From contig DGNT01000129.1 in assembly GCA_002389055.1 (NCBI GenBank), forward strand, positions 1 through 34,941: 34,941 nt of DNA, in the 5' to 3' direction. Source of the DNA: Alcanivorax sp. UBA4485 (GTDB lineage Bacteria; Pseudomonadota; Gammaproteobacteria; Pseudomonadales; Alcanivoracaceae). Every line of letters begins with the position of its first letter. The first letter of the stretch is position 1. Below, piece after piece: positions 15,585 through 23,740 of the stretch. The position numbers and the translations under genes are program-made. The notes under the pieces are model-generated. The model was not told the DNA's origin. It saw only the letters and a program-made list of their open reading frames with translations, and made no database searches.

Positions 15585-16547
15585 TCAGAACCAGCGCCGC
15601 CGGGCCATCCACACCAGGATGCCGGCGGCGATCACCGTCAGCGACCCGGCGAACCACCAGAAAGCGTCCGGGTCTTCCACTCCGGGCAACCCGCCCACGT
15701 TGATCCCGAACAACCCGGTCAAGAAGCCCAGCGGCAGAAACAGCGCGCTGATAATGGCCAGCAGGTACATGCGATCGTTGATCGCCTCGTTCTGCACCGA
15801 GAACACCTCTTCCTGCAATAGCGTGGCGTGGTCCCGCGCCGCATCCAGATCTTCCAGCAAACGCTGCAGCCGCTCACCGGCCTCGCGGATGATCTCCGCG
15901 TCCTCGCGATCAATACGGGCGTCGTTCTGCAGGCGCGCGATGGCCTCGCGCTGGGGCGCCAGATAGCGGCGCAGGGTCACCGCACGGCGGCGCAAGCTGC
16001 TGATCTCATGGGTGAGCGCCTTGTCCGGCCGGGTCTCCAGTAGATCGGCGCAGTCGCCGACCTGATCCTCGATCCGCTCGATCACGTCTTCCATGCGCCA
16101 GATCAGACCGTCCACCAGCCGCTTCACCAGGTCCGACGGGGTACGCGCCCCTTCGCCCTGCTCCAGCTCGGTGACGATCTCCGACAGGGTCATCAGTTGG
16201 CGTTTCTGGGTGCTGATAATCAGACCGTTACGGATCCACAGGCGCACCGCGATCATATCTTCCGGGCGCGCGCCCGGCGCCAGATTGACGCCGCGCAGGT
16301 AGATCAGCAGGCCGCCACCCACATCGGCGGCCCGTGGCCGGGTGTCGGTGGCGAACAGCGCTTCGACCACGGTATTGGGCACGTCCGGCAGGCGCTCCAG
16401 CCACTGATAGGCTTCGTCGAAGGTGTAATCCAGGTGGATCCAGAGCGCCCCGCCCTGGCCGGGTAGCGGGTCCGTCAAGGAAATGGGCACGGCGCCGCCG
16501 GCGCCGTTCAACTGCAGCGCCAGCTTAACCCAGGGAGCATTGACCAT
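15585..16547 (-). CDS. zntB: CorA-family metal ion transporter, ZntB-like
   Basis: A 320-residue CorA-superfamily protein: a large cytoplasmic domain (about 1-260) rich in helices forming the stalk, and two transmembrane helices at the C-terminus (about 258-280 and 297-315). The pore signature reads GIN (281-283) followed by VGGLPG, which is closer to the GVN/GIN-xGGIPG of ZntB than to the GMN of Mg2+-transporting CorA. ZntB exports or imports Zn2+ (direction debated, proton-coupled import proposed). The terminal Arg-Arg-Arg-Trp-Phe fits the positively charged cytoplasmic tail. It is the last gene of a minus-strand run and lies 17 bp after yhdH. Confidence 0.88.
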   Translation of the reverse strand: MVNAPWVKLALQLNGAGGAVPISLTDPLPGQGGALWIHLDYTFDEAYQWLERLPDVPNTVVEALFATDTRPRAADVGGGLLIYLRGVNLAPGARPEDMIAVRLWIRNGLIISTQKRQLMTLSEIVTELEQGEGARTPSDLVKRLVDGLIWRMEDVIERIEDQVGDCADLLETRPDKALTHEISSLRRRAVTLRRYLAPQREAIARLQNDARIDREDAEIIREAGERLQRLLEDLDAARDHATLLQEEVFSVQNEAINDRMYLLAIISALFLPLGFLTGLFGINVGGLPGVEDPDAFWWFAGSLTVIAAGILVWMARRRWF

Positions 16548-16564
16548 GATTCAGGAAGCCCGTT

Positions 16565-17557
16565 TCAGGGGTTGATCTTAACCACCACCCGACCACGCAA
16601 CTTGCCGGCCAGAATATCGGTGAAGCAGTCCGGCAGTTGCTCACGGCTGACTTCACGGCTTTCCAGCTTATCCAGGGCCGGGTGCCAGTCACTGGCCAGC
16701 AATTGCCACATTTGCTGTTTGACTTCGCAGGGCAGCTCGACGCTGTCCACGCCGAGCAGATTGACGCCGCGCAGGATGAACGGGAACACGGTGGCGTTCT
16801 CCAGCTTGGGCGAGGCGGTCAGGCCGCAGCACGCCGCGCTGCCACCGTATTGCAGGCTCTTCAGGGCGTTCACCAGGATATCGCCGCCGACGCAATCGAC
16901 CACCCCGGCCCAGCGCGGCTTGAGCACCGGCTTTTCGATGCCTTCCAGCAAGGCATCACGGCCGATGATGTCGGCGGCGCCGAGATCCCGCAGCCAGTCA
17001 TGGGCGTCTTGCTTGCCGGTGGCGGCGACCACCTTGAAACCCAGATTGGAAAGAATCGAGACCGCCACGCTGCCGACACCCCCGGTGGCGCCGGTGACCA
17101 GCACCTCGCCCTGCTCCGGCTGAAGACCGGTGTCGATCAGCGCTTCCACGCAGAGCGCGGCGGTGAGGCCGGCGGTGCCCAACACCATGGCGTCGCGGGC
17201 CGACAGGCCGGCGGGCAACGGTGCCAGCCATTCGGCGGGCACGCGGATGTAATCCCCATAGCCCCCCGAGGTGTTCATGCCCAGGTCGTAACCGGTGCAG
17301 ATCACCGTGTCGCCGACGCTGAAGGGGCCGTCACCGGCTTCTTCCACCACGCCGGCGGCGTCGATGCCGGGGGTGTGCGGGAAAGAGCGGGTCACGCCCT
17401 TGTTACCGCTGGCGGACAACGCGTCCTTGAAATTCAACGACGACCAGGCAACGCGCACCAGCACGTCGCCCTCGGGCAAGTCTTCCAGGTTCTTGTCCCC
17501 TACCCGGCTCTGGTAGCCCTGCTCGGTCTTCTCGGTGATCAGTGCCTTGAAAGTCAT
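16565..17557 (-). CDS. yhdH: YhdH/AcuI-type NADPH-dependent acrylyl-CoA reductase
   Basis: A 330-residue zinc-free medium-chain dehydrogenase/reductase. It matches E. coli YhdH (AcuI), which reduces toxic acryloyl-CoA to propionyl-CoA with NADPH. Visible signatures are the N-terminal MTFKALITEK, SSLNFKDALSASGNKGVTRSFPHTPGIDAAG (39-69), and the nucleotide-binding VTGATGGVGSVAVSILS near 154-170. The zinc-ligand cysteines of alcohol dehydrogenases are absent. The ATG at 17557 is chosen because GGAGCGAGG precedes it and homology begins there; an in-frame extension to 17815 overlaps sohB and is not credible. It lies 41 bp after sohB and 17 bp before zntB. Confidence 0.9.
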   Translation of the reverse strand: MTFKALITEKTEQGYQSRVGDKNLEDLPEGDVLVRVAWSSLNFKDALSASGNKGVTRSFPHTPGIDAAGVVEEAGDGPFSVGDTVICTGYDLGMNTSGGYGDYIRVPAEWLAPLPAGLSARDAMVLGTAGLTAALCVEALIDTGLQPEQGEVLVTGATGGVGSVAVSILSNLGFKVVAATGKQDAHDWLRDLGAADIIGRDALLEGIEKPVLKPRWAGVVDCVGGDILVNALKSLQYGGSAACCGLTASPKLENATVFPFILRGVNLLGVDSVELPCEVKQQMWQLLASDWHPALDKLESREVSREQLPDCFTDILAGKLRGRVVVKINP

Positions 17558-17598
17558 TGCCTCGCTCCGTTGAAAGCCCGCCGGTGAAGCCACCGGGG

Positions 17599-18651
17599 TT
17601 AGTGAAACTGACGCTGGCTGCCCCGGTGCCAGAACCGGTCGATCAGGCGTACCCCGGCGTTTTCCACGGACACGCCAAGACGCTCGGCCAGCTTGCGCTT
17701 GTATTCCCAATTCAGTTCGTACAGGTCCAGGTGCTCCTTGCGCCCCTGTAGATACTCGTCGCTGGTCATGATCTCGTCCACCAGGCCCAGCTCCTTGGCG
17801 CGGGTACCGAACCAATGTTCGCCGGTGGCCACCGCATCCAGGTCCAGGGTGCGGCGGTGTTCACGCACGAACCCCTTGAACAACTGGTGGGTTTCCTCCA
17901 GCTCCTGCTGGAATTTTTCCCGGCCCTTGTCCGTGTTCTCGCCGAGCATGGTCAGAGTGCGCTTGTACTCGCCGGCGGTCATCAATTCCACATCGATGTC
18001 GTTCTTCTTCAACAGCCGGTGGAAATTGGGCACCTGGGCGACCACGCCGATGGAGCCGATCACCGCGAACGGCGCCGCCAGAATACGGTCGGCGATACAC
18101 GCCATCATGTAGCCGCCGCTGGCCGCCACCTGGTCCACCGCCACCGTCAGCTTAACGCCACGGCCGCGCAGACGTTTGAGCTGGGACGCCGCCAGGCCAT
18201 AGCTGTGCACCAGCCCACCGGGGCTTTCCAGGCGCAGCAGCACTTCGTCGTCGCCTTTGGCCACTTCCAGCACCGCGGTGATCTCGCGGCGCAGCCGCGC
18301 CACGTCGCTGGCCTGGATGTCGCCGTTAAAATCGAGCACGAACATGCGCGGCTTGCTCTTCGCTTCGGCGCCGGCCTTCTTGCGCTGCTTTTTGCGCGCC
18401 TTCTCTTCCTTGCGCTTTTTCTTGTGCTCGGCTTTGCGGTCGGCCTCCGGCAGCACCTGGTCGACGATGCTCTCGCGCAGGTCGTCGAACTCTTCGTTGA
18501 GGTGTTTGACGCGCAGTTCGCCGTCACGGCTGACGCGGTGCCGGTTACGGGCCGCCGCCGAAACGATGCCGCCGATCACAACCAAAATCGCCACCACAAG
18601 GGTGACGACCTGGGCCAGAAACATGCCATATTGGTAAAGAAATTCGATCAC
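17599..18651 (-). CDS. sohB: Inner-membrane S49 peptidase SohB
   Basis: A 350-residue membrane-anchored serine protease of the SppA/SohB family, active in the periplasm; SohB can partly replace DegP in E. coli. An N-terminal transmembrane helix spans about 10-31. A strongly basic, Lys-rich stretch occurs at 73-100. The S49 domain has catalytic Ser178 (VAASGGYM) and Lys230 (TAGEYKRTLT), with the conserved IGSIGVV at 198-204. The start is GTG with AGGTGAG upstream. It sits in a minus-strand series and is separated from the genes on each side by about 40 bp. Confidence 0.92.
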   Translation of the reverse strand: MIEFLYQYGMFLAQVVTLVVAILVVIGGIVSAAARNRHRVSRDGELRVKHLNEEFDDLRESIVDQVLPEADRKAEHKKKRKEEKARKKQRKKAGAEAKSKPRMFVLDFNGDIQASDVARLRREITAVLEVAKGDDEVLLRLESPGGLVHSYGLAASQLKRLRGRGVKLTVAVDQVAASGGYMMACIADRILAAPFAVIGSIGVVAQVPNFHRLLKKNDIDVELMTAGEYKRTLTMLGENTDKGREKFQQELEETHQLFKGFVREHRRTLDLDAVATGEHWFGTRAKELGLVDEIMTSDEYLQGRKEHLDLYELNWEYKRKLAERLGVSVENAGVRLIDRFWHRGSQRQFH

Positions 18652-18691
18652 CTTGTACGCTCACCTGTTCAGGGGCCGTCATGGCTCCAGG

Positions 18692-19342
18692 TTATTGCCA
18701 GCCCGCCACGGCCTGCTGAGCGCTGCCGTTAAGCGGTCGCCCGATCAGGCCCCCGGAGGGCGGCACGGTTACTTCGAAAATAGCCCCGTCCGCCATCGGC
18801 AGATAGGCCGCGCTACCATAGCGCGCATCCACCAGAAAACTCCACCCCTCCCTGGCCTGGTGCCAGATATCCATGCCCAGGGGCTCGCGGCTGAGGCTGT
18901 ACAGGGTGCGCTCCTTGGAGCGTTCGTCCTCAAGGGCGAAGTAACGGCCCTGAATACGGTCGAGCTGATAGCCGGGCTTGAGGCCCAGCAGTGAAAACGG
19001 CGTTTTCCATTTGACGATCCGCGCGTCCAGCTGCCACTGGTCACCGTTCAGGCGGAAGTCCTCGGTGCTGCCGTCATTACGGGTCACCGTGGCGATGTAG
19101 CTCTGATCGTCCAGGGCACGGAAGCTCACCGTGGCCACCGGCGTTTCCTCGGTCAGTTCGTGGAAGCTGTACAGGTTCAAAGCCACCAGCACCAGATAGA
19201 CCGCCAGGCCCACCACCGCCAGGCCCAGGCTGCCCTTGATCCACTGCCACAGCCACTTCTGGCGCAACAGAATCCAGGCGCCCACCAGAATCAGGACCAG
19301 GCTCACGGCCATGATCAGAAACGGAGCAACGCTGAAACTCAT
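18692..19342 (-). CDS. Membrane protein of unknown function (often labelled cation/multidrug efflux pump)
   Basis: A 216-residue protein with two N-terminal transmembrane helices (about 6-26 and 37-57) and a soluble, beta-rich C-terminal region (about 60-216) with a conserved-looking DGSTEDFRLNGDQWQLDARIVKW segment. It corresponds by position to the protein between nudC and sohB in Pseudomonas (PA1824 region), which has been called a cation/multidrug efflux pump, but nothing visible here resembles a transporter pore. The two helices suggest an anchored periplasmic or cytoplasmic domain. It follows nudC by 14 bp and precedes sohB by 40 bp, so all three are probably in one transcript. Function unknown. 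Confidence 0.8.
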   Translation of the reverse strand: MSFSVAPFLIMAVSLVLILVGAWILLRQKWLWQWIKGSLGLAVVGLAVYLVLVALNLYSFHELTEETPVATVSFRALDDQSYIATVTRNDGSTEDFRLNGDQWQLDARIVKWKTPFSLLGLKPGYQLDRIQGRYFALEDERSKERTLYSLSREPLGMDIWHQAREGWSFLVDARYGSAAYLPMADGAIFEVTVPPSGGLIGRPLNGSAQQAVAGWQ

Positions 19343-19356
19343 CGGGGTCTCTCCCT

Positions 19357-20196
19357 TCAGGAACCGGTCGCCGCCTGACAGGCACCGCGCCAGTGGTCGA
19401 TCAGAGTCCGGGCAATGCTGCCCGGCGGTGGGATGTGCGGCAATTCAGTGTGGTGGAACCAGCGGGCGTCGGTGATCTCGTCATCGTCGATACGGATCTC
19501 GCCGGCGGCGAAGGCGGCGTGGAAGCCCAGCATCAGGGAGTGCGGAAACGGCCAGGACTGGCTGGAAAAGTAGCGCAGGTCTTTAACCTGGACCCCGACT
19601 TCTTCCATGATTTCCCGGTGCACCGCCTGCTCGGCGGTTTCACCGGCCTCCATGAACCCGGCCAGGCAAGAATAGAAGCCCTCCGGGAACCGGGCCGAAT
19701 GCCCCAGCAGAGCGTACTCGCCGTCGGTGATCAGCGCGATGACGCACGGCGTGATGCGCGGGTACTGCCGGTAATCGCAGGCGCTGCACAGCATCGCCAG
19801 CTCGGTGGGATGGGGCTGGGTCTCGGCGCCGCAGCGGCTGCAGAAGCGGTGGTTCTGGCGCCAGCTGATCACCTGCAGAGCGCGCGCCGCCATGGTGAAC
19901 TGGGTGTCGTCGAGATGGCCCATCAGTTCCCGCAGGGCCATCGGGTAAAGCGGCCGGTCCGCCAGCTCATGGTCCGCCTGGCGGCACACATAGCAGGGTT
20001 CGCCGTGCAACAGACCGATAAAGCGGTAATCCGGGTGGCCGCGCAGCAGAAAGGACGGCGCGCGCGGGATCCCCGGCGCCGGTATCTGATCAGTGTCCAC
20101 GCACAGTTGCTGTTCGTGGATCACGAACAGCCAGGCGTCTTCGGCATCCCGGGGTTCCGGCGCGGAAAGATCCATGGCACTGAAACGACTATCCAT
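19357..20196 (-). CDS. nudC: NADH pyrophosphatase / NAD-cap hydrolase NudC
   Basis: A 279-residue Nudix hydrolase that cleaves NADH to NMNH and AMP, and in E. coli removes NAD caps from RNA. A zinc ribbon is formed by Cys119, Cys122, Cys137 and Cys140. The Nudix box follows exactly (Gly180, Glu186, Arg194-Glu195, Glu198-Glu199, Gly201). The NudC-specific downstream signature SQPWPFPxS is present as SQSWPFPHS at 212-220, with Ser replacing the first Pro. The ATG overlaps the end of fimL by eight bases, so it is likely translated by coupling. Identification is firm. Confidence 0.94.
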   Translation of the reverse strand: MDSRFSAMDLSAPEPRDAEDAWLFVIHEQQLCVDTDQIPAPGIPRAPSFLLRGHPDYRFIGLLHGEPCYVCRQADHELADRPLYPMALRELMGHLDDTQFTMAARALQVISWRQNHRFCSRCGAETQPHPTELAMLCSACDYRQYPRITPCVIALITDGEYALLGHSARFPEGFYSCLAGFMEAGETAEQAVHREIMEEVGVQVKDLRYFSSQSWPFPHSLMLGFHAAFAAGEIRIDDDEITDARWFHHTELPHIPPPGSIARTLIDHWRGACQAATGS

Positions 20197-21871
20197 GCTC
20201 GCCTCGTGCCGCGATCACATACCCCAGTTCCGCCATGGCCTGCTCGGACACGTCCAGCACGCCCTCACCAATCGGTTTCTGCTCTTCCATGCTTTCCAGA
20301 TAGTAATCGACGCCGGTAAGCGCGTCAGCCAGGGTTTCCATGGACGGCTGGGAGGGAGGCTCATCGCCACCGATCAGGCGGGTTTCGATATGGGTACGGC
20401 AGGCGGTGATCACCGCGCAGGCACGCTCCAGCTCCAGGAACATCAAGCCGCCGGAAACACTGGCGAAGGTGCCGGGAAGATTGGTCAGGTGCATCGGGTC
20501 CCAGTTGTTCTCCATGTAGCTGGCCAGCGACCGTTTGGCCAGCGCCAGCCCGGCGCGGCACTCGCCGACCACGGTCATGCGGGCGTCGTCGAGCTGGTAC
20601 AGGGAAATATGGGTGTTGGTGGCGTCCCGGCGCACATCATCGGACGGCGCCAGGCTGCGCTCCAGGCTGGCCACGGTGTTCTCCGCGGCCAGCAGGTCGT
20701 CCACCAGGGCGTGAAAATCCGGGCTGTCCGCGTCCACATCCGACGGCCAGTCGGCGACCCGGGTGGCGCGCTCGCGCAGCAGATTGGCTTCGTGCTCCTT
20801 GCTGACCATTTCCAGGGTGCTGGCGATCCGGCGCAGGCCGCCGGCGACGCCGGCGTAGTCGGTATCCGCCACGCCCTGGGAGGCGAGGTCCAGGGTTTCC
20901 TTCACCTGATTGATTTCATCCTTGAGCGCGCCCGCCACGGAACGGATCACCGAGCCCCGGGCGCCGGCCATCAAGGCCAGCTCGCTTTGCAGCACGGTAT
21001 CGCTGACGCCACGGTCCAGGCCGAACACCGCGCGCACCTCGCCGGCGGCGGCGCCGGCCCCGGAACCCAGGCTGGCCAGATACAGACTTTCCTTGATCAG
21101 CAGCAGCGGCGCCTCCTGGGCCAGGGCGCGCTCGCCGTCATAAACGAGCTTTTTAAGTTGCCGGTCGTACTGCGCCAGCAGCGCCTTGCGCGCCGGCGTG
21201 ATCACCATGCGGTCTTCCGCCAGGGATTCGGTGGCGGCCCGGGCCACCCACCAGAAGCGGCTGTTGGCGCAGCGGCCGCACAGGCGGTCGACCCGGGCCA
21301 GCGCCCGGGCCATCAAGCGCAGGTGGGCGTCCCGGTTATCGCCGCGCAGCAGGCCCAGCAGCCCCACCTGGTACATATGCCGAAGGCGCCGCCCCTGTGC
21401 CACCAGCGCCGGGGGATCGCCCTCCTCCGGCTCCGGGCTGCGCGCCCGGGACAGGTCGACGCTGAAGAAATGGCTTTCCTGAATCAGCGGCTTGCCACCG
21501 GCGCGGCGTAATTCATTGATGCCGCCGATCAGCATTTCGGGCAGCGTGCGGTCCTTGAGCTGCACGTATTCGAAATAGCGGCCCAGCAGCACGATGGCGT
21601 TGCCCAGCGCTTGCACCAGCGCCCGGCCACCGTGGCGCTTGAGGCCTTCCACGGCGAGCTCCATTTCCTCGCTCATCAAGGTGGCCGCCGACAGCTCCAG
21701 CATCTGCGAGATGCCGCGCAATTGGTGAAAGGCTTCACCGCAACGATCCAGGGAGGTTCCCTCGTCCCGTTCCTCGGCGAACGCCTCAAGGCTGGCTTCC
21801 GCCTCGCTCAGCGTGGCGTCGATGGACTCCTTGAGAAACGTCAGGGAGGTGGTGTTGGTGATGGCGACCAT
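20189..21871 (-). CDS. fimL: FimL-like protein (Hpt-type domains, type IV pilus/cAMP regulation)
   Basis: A 560-residue, mostly helical cytoplasmic protein resembling FimL of P. aeruginosa, which is homologous to the N-terminus of the chemotaxis-like kinase ChpA and promotes cAMP production, twitching and type IV pilus assembly. The gene order fimL-nudC supports this. A first Hpt-like module has FHQLRGISQMLEL with His49 at the classical phospho-acceptor position; later modules (such as TFASVSGGLMFLELERAC near 468-485) lack that His. No kinase or receiver domain is present. A GGAGAG ribosome-binding site precedes the ATG. It is the first gene of the minus-strand run. No type IV pilus genes lie in this window. 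Confidence 0.82.
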   Translation of the reverse strand: MVAITNTTSLTFLKESIDATLSEAEASLEAFAEERDEGTSLDRCGEAFHQLRGISQMLELSAATLMSEEMELAVEGLKRHGGRALVQALGNAIVLLGRYFEYVQLKDRTLPEMLIGGINELRRAGGKPLIQESHFFSVDLSRARSPEPEEGDPPALVAQGRRLRHMYQVGLLGLLRGDNRDAHLRLMARALARVDRLCGRCANSRFWWVARAATESLAEDRMVITPARKALLAQYDRQLKKLVYDGERALAQEAPLLLIKESLYLASLGSGAGAAAGEVRAVFGLDRGVSDTVLQSELALMAGARGSVIRSVAGALKDEINQVKETLDLASQGVADTDYAGVAGGLRRIASTLEMVSKEHEANLLRERATRVADWPSDVDADSPDFHALVDDLLAAENTVASLERSLAPSDDVRRDATNTHISLYQLDDARMTVVGECRAGLALAKRSLASYMENNWDPMHLTNLPGTFASVSGGLMFLELERACAVITACRTHIETRLIGGDEPPSQPSMETLADALTGVDYYLESMEEQKPIGEGVLDVSEQAMAELGYVIAARGEHG

Positions 21872-22122
21872 GAACTCTCCGGAAACCCCTGCTGATTGTT
21901 AAAAGGCGTTTTAAACTTTCTCACGGCGTTCAACAATGCGTCAACTTTCAAACGTAAGCAACTGATTTAACGGCATATTGTTAACCGGAACACAGCGGGT
22001 AACCGCCGCAGGCAAGAACGTAAAGTCTGTTTGCGTACCGGCGGCGACTGTACCCGGGCATCGGAAGTGCTTATGATTGCGCCGCCCATCCGTTCTCCTT
22101 ACATCTAGCAGGAAGTAGTGCC
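21872..22122. promoter_or_regulatory. Divergent intergenic region fimL / nhaB
   Basis: A 251-bp gap, the second longest in the window, must hold the promoters of both divergent genes. The fimL-proximal half (21890-21990) is relatively AT-rich. TATGAT at 22072-22077 is a possible -10 for nhaB but lacks a good -35. No clear operator or repeat was recognised. Confidence 0.45.
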
Positions 22123-23715
22123 ATGTACGCCCAGTTCGGCCGCGCCTTCGGTCAGAATTTCCTGGGGCAAGCCCCCGCCTGGTACAAGTACACCATCGTG
22201 GTGTTTTTGCTGATCAATCCGCTGGTCGCCTGGACCCTGGGCGAAGCCACCGCAGGCTGGCTGTTGCTGGCGGAGTTCATCTTTACCCTGGCCATGGCCC
22301 TGAAGTGCTACCCGCTGCAACCCGGCGGCCTGCTGGCGATCGAAGCCCTGCTGATCGGCCTCACCACCCCGGCCACCGTGTTGCATAAGGTCGAAGGCAA
22401 CCTGGAAGTGCTGCTGCTGTTGATTTTCATGGTGGCGGGCATCTTCTTCCTGAAGGACCTGCTTCTTTATACCTTCACGCGCATTCTGCTGGGCGTGAAG
22501 TCCAAGATCCGCCTGAGCCTGCTGTTCGCCCTGGCGGCGGCCTTCCTGTCCGCGTTCCTGGACGCCCTGACGGTGACCGCGGTGGTGATCGCCGTGTGCA
22601 CCGGCTTCTTCGGCATCTATCACAAGGTGGCCTCGGGCAAGTCCTTCCAGCAAAAGCACGACCATGGCGACGACACCACGGTGGAGGATTTGCACCGTGA
22701 AGACCTGCGCCGTTTCCGTGCCTTCCTGCGCAGCCTGCTGATGCACGCCGCCGTGGGCACCGCCCTGGGCGGCGTCTGCACCCTGGTCGGTGAACCGCAG
22801 AACCTGCTGATCGCCACCAAGGCGCAGTGGGAATTCGGCGAGTTTTTCCTGCGCATGGCACCGGTGAGCCTGCCGGTGCTGGCCATGGGCCTGCTCACCT
22901 GCCTGTTCCTGGAGTGGAGCGGCAGCTTCGGCTACGGCGAAGAGATTCCTGAAAAGGTCGAGGGCATCATGCGCCAGTATGCCCGCGAGCAGGACGACCG
23001 CCGCACCACCCGGGACAAGGTCAATCTGGTGGTGCAGGGGTTCATCGCCCTATGGCTGGTGGTGGGCCTGGCCACCCACGCTGCGTCCGTGGGGCTGGTG
23101 GGCCTGAGCGTGATTATTCTCGCCACCGCGTTTTGCGGCATTATCGAGGAGCACCGCATGGGCCAGGCCTTCGAGGAAGCCCTGCCCTTCGCCGCCCTGC
23201 TCACCGTGTTCTTCGCGGTGGTGGCGGTGATCGCCGACCAGCAGTTGTTCACCCCGGTGATCGACTATGTGCTCAGCCTGGATCGCAGCGTGCAAGGGTC
23301 CGCGTTCTATATGGCCAACGGGGTGTTGTCGGCGGTGTCGGACAACGTCTTCGTGGCCTCGGTGTACGTGGACGAGGTCGCCAAGGCGCTGGTCAACGGG
23401 GAAATCGACCGGGATACCTTCGATCTGCTGGCGGTGGCGATCAACACCGGCACCAACATTCCGTCCGTGGCCACGCCCAATGGCCAGGCGGCGTTTCTGT
23501 TCCTGCTCACGTCGGCCCTGGCGCCGCTGGTGCGGCTGTCCTACGGGCGCATGGTGGTCATGGCCCTGCCGTACACGATCGTCATGACCCTGACCGGCTT
23601 GATCATGACCGCCACTATCCTTGAACCCGCCACCGAGTACATGTACGAGCAAGGCTGGATCACGCACCATGAGCCCAGCGATCTGAAGATGGACGCCGAG
23701 CCCTCCGCCCACTGA
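22123..23715 (+). CDS. nhaB: Na+/H+ antiporter NhaB
   Basis: A 530-residue inner-membrane antiporter that exports Na+ in exchange for H+, contributing to pH and salt homeostasis. The sequence is a close full-length match to NhaB: WYKYTIVVFLLINPL near the start, LLYTFTRILLGVKSKIRLSLLF, the DALTVTAVVIAVC helix, GGVCTLVGEPQNLLIA, ANGVLSAVSDNVFVASVYVDE, and AINTGTNIPSVATPNGQAAFLFLLTS. About eleven to twelve membrane segments are visible. AGGAAG lies eight bases upstream of the ATG. It stands alone between divergent fimL and convergent dnaQ (25 bp between the stop codons). A Na+/H+ antiporter fits a marine or salt-exposed life style. Confidence 0.97.
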   Translation: MYAQFGRAFGQNFLGQAPAWYKYTIVVFLLINPLVAWTLGEATAGWLLLAEFIFTLAMALKCYPLQPGGLLAIEALLIGLTTPATVLHKVEGNLEVLLLLIFMVAGIFFLKDLLLYTFTRILLGVKSKIRLSLLFALAAAFLSAFLDALTVTAVVIAVCTGFFGIYHKVASGKSFQQKHDHGDDTTVEDLHREDLRRFRAFLRSLLMHAAVGTALGGVCTLVGEPQNLLIATKAQWEFGEFFLRMAPVSLPVLAMGLLTCLFLEWSGSFGYGEEIPEKVEGIMRQYAREQDDRRTTRDKVNLVVQGFIALWLVVGLATHAASVGLVGLSVIILATAFCGIIEEHRMGQAFEEALPFAALLTVFFAVVAVIADQQLFTPVIDYVLSLDRSVQGSAFYMANGVLSAVSDNVFVASVYVDEVAKALVNGEIDRDTFDLLAVAINTGTNIPSVATPNGQAAFLFLLTSALAPLVRLSYGRMVVMALPYTIVMTLTGLIMTATILEPATEYMYEQGWITHHEPSDLKMDAEPSAH

Positions 23716-23740
23716 CGGCGTGGCTCGCCGCCCACGGCGG

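Noticed and set aside
17558..17815. An N-terminal extension of YhdH to 17815
   Set aside because: It overlaps sohB, and a good ribosome-binding site and the family's own N-terminus occur at 17557.
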